The translations under genes were made by a program, and so were the position numbers. The notes beneath the pieces were generated by a model. That model saw only the letters and a list, made by a program, of their open reading frames with translations. It did no database searches and was not told where the DNA came from. Below, piece by piece: positions 62,871 to 64,000 of a DNA stretch of 64,000 bases; position 1 is the stretch's first letter; each line of letters starts with the position of its first letter. This stretch comes from Pseudomonas sp. BCA17 (lineage in GTDB: Bacteria > Pseudomonadota > Gammaproteobacteria > Pseudomonadales > Pseudomonadaceae). The stretch is taken from NCBI RefSeq assembly GCF_004519405.1, contig NZ_SGWI01000001.1, positions 1,550,001 through 1,614,000 of the forward strand, in the 5' to 3' direction.

Positions 62871-64000
62871 GGTGTTGTTGCGACCTCGACATCGGGCGCA
62901 AACAGCGCGGCAACGGCTTGGGGGTTGGACGGAAAGTAAAAGTGTACGTAGGAAGCGGTCATCCGCCCTTGCCGATAAACGGCTTCGGCACCGCGCCCGC
63001 CGTTGGGGCTCAAGCCGCGGGCGATCGGTTGCCACTCAGTGCTGGTCAGGGAATGGTGATAGGTGTGACCGCGCAATACCCCTTCCGGCAACTCGACACT
63101 TTGCAGGGCCAGAGCCGCCAGTTTCTTTTGCATCACCGCGTCCCCCTGCAGCAGGCCGACCAGCTCCGCCCGCGCACCCTCGACGTCAGTGAGCGAGTCA
63201 AGCAGGTAGAGCATGCCGCCGCATTCGGCGAGCAAGGGTTTGCCGGCGGCGTGATGGGCGCGGATGGCGTCGAGCATCGGTGTATTTTCCGACAGCGCCT
63301 GGTGGTGCAGTTCCGGATAACCGCCAGGCAGGTAGAGGCTGTCGGCCTCAGGCAATTGGCGATCGTGAATCGGCGAAAAGAAGCGTAGTTCGGCGCCCAT
63401 CGCCCGCAACACGTCAAGGCTGGCACCGTAGGTGAAGGCGAACGCTTCGTCGCGGGCCACGGCAATACGCACGCCAGCAAGCAACGGCTCGGCCTTGACC
63501 ACCTCAGGGGCGGCAAAGGTCACCGGCGGCGGCAAAGCCACCTCGCAACTGCTGCCCAGGGCTTGGGCGGCGGCATCCAGGCGTACGTCGAGGTCATTCA
63601 ACTCACTGGCCTGAACCAGGCCCAAGTGACGGCTTGGCAGTTCGATCCCGGTTTCCCGGGACAGTGCGCCGTACCAGCGCAGGCCTTCAGTGAGGCTCCC
63701 TTCGAGCAGTTGCGCATGGCGCAGCGTGCCAACGCGGTTGGCCAGCACGCCGGCGAACGGCAAGTCCGGCTGATAGCGCGCCAGGCCCAGGGCCAGCGCG
63801 CCGAAGGTCTGGGCCATCGCGGTGCCGTCGATCACCCCAAGGACTGGCACGCCGAAGTGTCGGGCCAGGTCGGCGCTGGATGGGGTGCCGTCGAACAGGC
63901 CCATCACGCCTTCGATCAGGATCAGATCGGCCTCCCCCGCTGCTTCCCACAGCAAGCGACGGCTTTCCTGCTCGCCGACCATCCACATGTCCAATTGATA
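62867..64000 (-). CDS. cobB: Cobyrinate a,c-diamide synthase CobB/CbiA (5' part outside window)
   Basis: It amidates the a and c carboxyls of cobyrinic acid with glutamine and ATP. The visible part gives about 377 residues and lacks the N-terminal P-loop, which lies past the right edge. The catalytic Cys of the glutaminase domain is in LLAECGGMLYL, and HTYHHS and YVHFYFPSNPQAV end the protein. It heads the visible part of the operon. Confidence 0.95.
   Translation of the reverse strand, partial: YQLDMWMVGEQESRRLLWEAAGEADLILIEGVMGLFDGTPSSADLARHFGVPVLGVIDGTAMAQTFGALALGLARYQPDLPFAGVLANRVGTLRHAQLLEGSLTEGLRWYGALSRETGIELPSRHLGLVQASELNDLDVRLDAAAQALGSSCEVALPPPVTFAAPEVVKAEPLLAGVRIAVARDEAFAFTYGASLDVLRAMGAELRFFSPIHDRQLPEADSLYLPGGYPELHHQALSENTPMLDAIRAHHAAGKPLLAECGGMLYLLDSLTDVEGARAELVGLLQGDAVMQKKLAALALQSVELPEGVLRGHTYHHSLTSTEWQPIARGLSPNGGRGAEAVYRQGRMTASYVHFYFPSNPQAVAALFAPDVEVATTP

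Noticed and set aside
1-64000. CRISPR arrays, tRNA or rRNA genes, insertion sequences
   Set aside because: No regularly spaced direct repeats, no cloverleaf-like or CCA-ended sequence, and no transposase-like protein was seen.

Overview
The window is a chromosomal segment of a Pseudomonas of the fluorescens group. This is inferred from the FleQ/FleSR-controlled polar flagellar cluster, the PhhR-phhABC phenylalanine operon, PlpD, an MxtR-type kinase, the aerobic cobalamin operon with bluB, and Pseudomonas-type REP doublets. Both ends are cut: the window opens inside fliM and closes inside the cobyrinate a,c-diamide synthase gene. I saw no tRNA, rRNA, insertion sequence or CRISPR array.

Region 1 (1-29.9 kb, all minus strand) is flagellar. 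Read in the direction of transcription it runs flgFGHIJKL, a FabH-like ketoacyl-ACP synthase, fliC-flaG-fliD-fliS-fliT, fleQ-fleSR, fliEFGHIJ, an HsbA-HsbR-HptB switch module, fliK and fliLM. Sigma54-type GG-N10-GC elements stand about 50-65 bases before fliL, fliE, fleS and flgF, and a sigma28-type element precedes fliC. This fits the FleQ -> FleSR -> FliA hierarchy. flgBCDE are not next to flgF, and no flagellin glycosyltransferase gene accompanies the FabH-like gene. A 160-base near-perfect palindrome lies between fleQ and fleS.

Region 2 (30.2-34.5 kb) is aromatic amino acid catabolism: phhR faces phhABC, with a TyrR/PhhR-like box between them.

Region 3 (34.5-54.2 kb) is a mosaic of housekeeping and accessory genes. 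It holds an LpxH-like phosphoesterase, an AraC regulator with an EamA transporter, a Rdx/SelW-like protein, PlpD, a MarR regulator, RecQ, a YecA-family protein, a DUF454 membrane protein, the large MxtR-type transporter/histidine kinase, RmuC, several small unknown genes, an isolated phage-type lytic domain gene whose ribosome binding site lies in a hairpin, FadL and a glutathione peroxidase.

Region 4 (54.2-56 kb, minus strand) is a MarR regulator with an MFS transporter and a 39-residue membrane peptide. Near-identical palindromes precede both the regulator and the transporter gene.

Region 5 (56-64 kb, minus strand) is a tightly overlapping cobalamin operon: cbiA/cobB, bluB, cbiB, cobD, cobQ, cobU, cobT, cobC, cobS. 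It covers a,c-amidation, lower-ligand synthesis, aminopropanol attachment, remaining amidation and nucleotide loop assembly. Almost every junction is an ATGA or short overlap, suggesting translational coupling. Its promoter, and any cobalamin riboswitch, would lie beyond the right edge.
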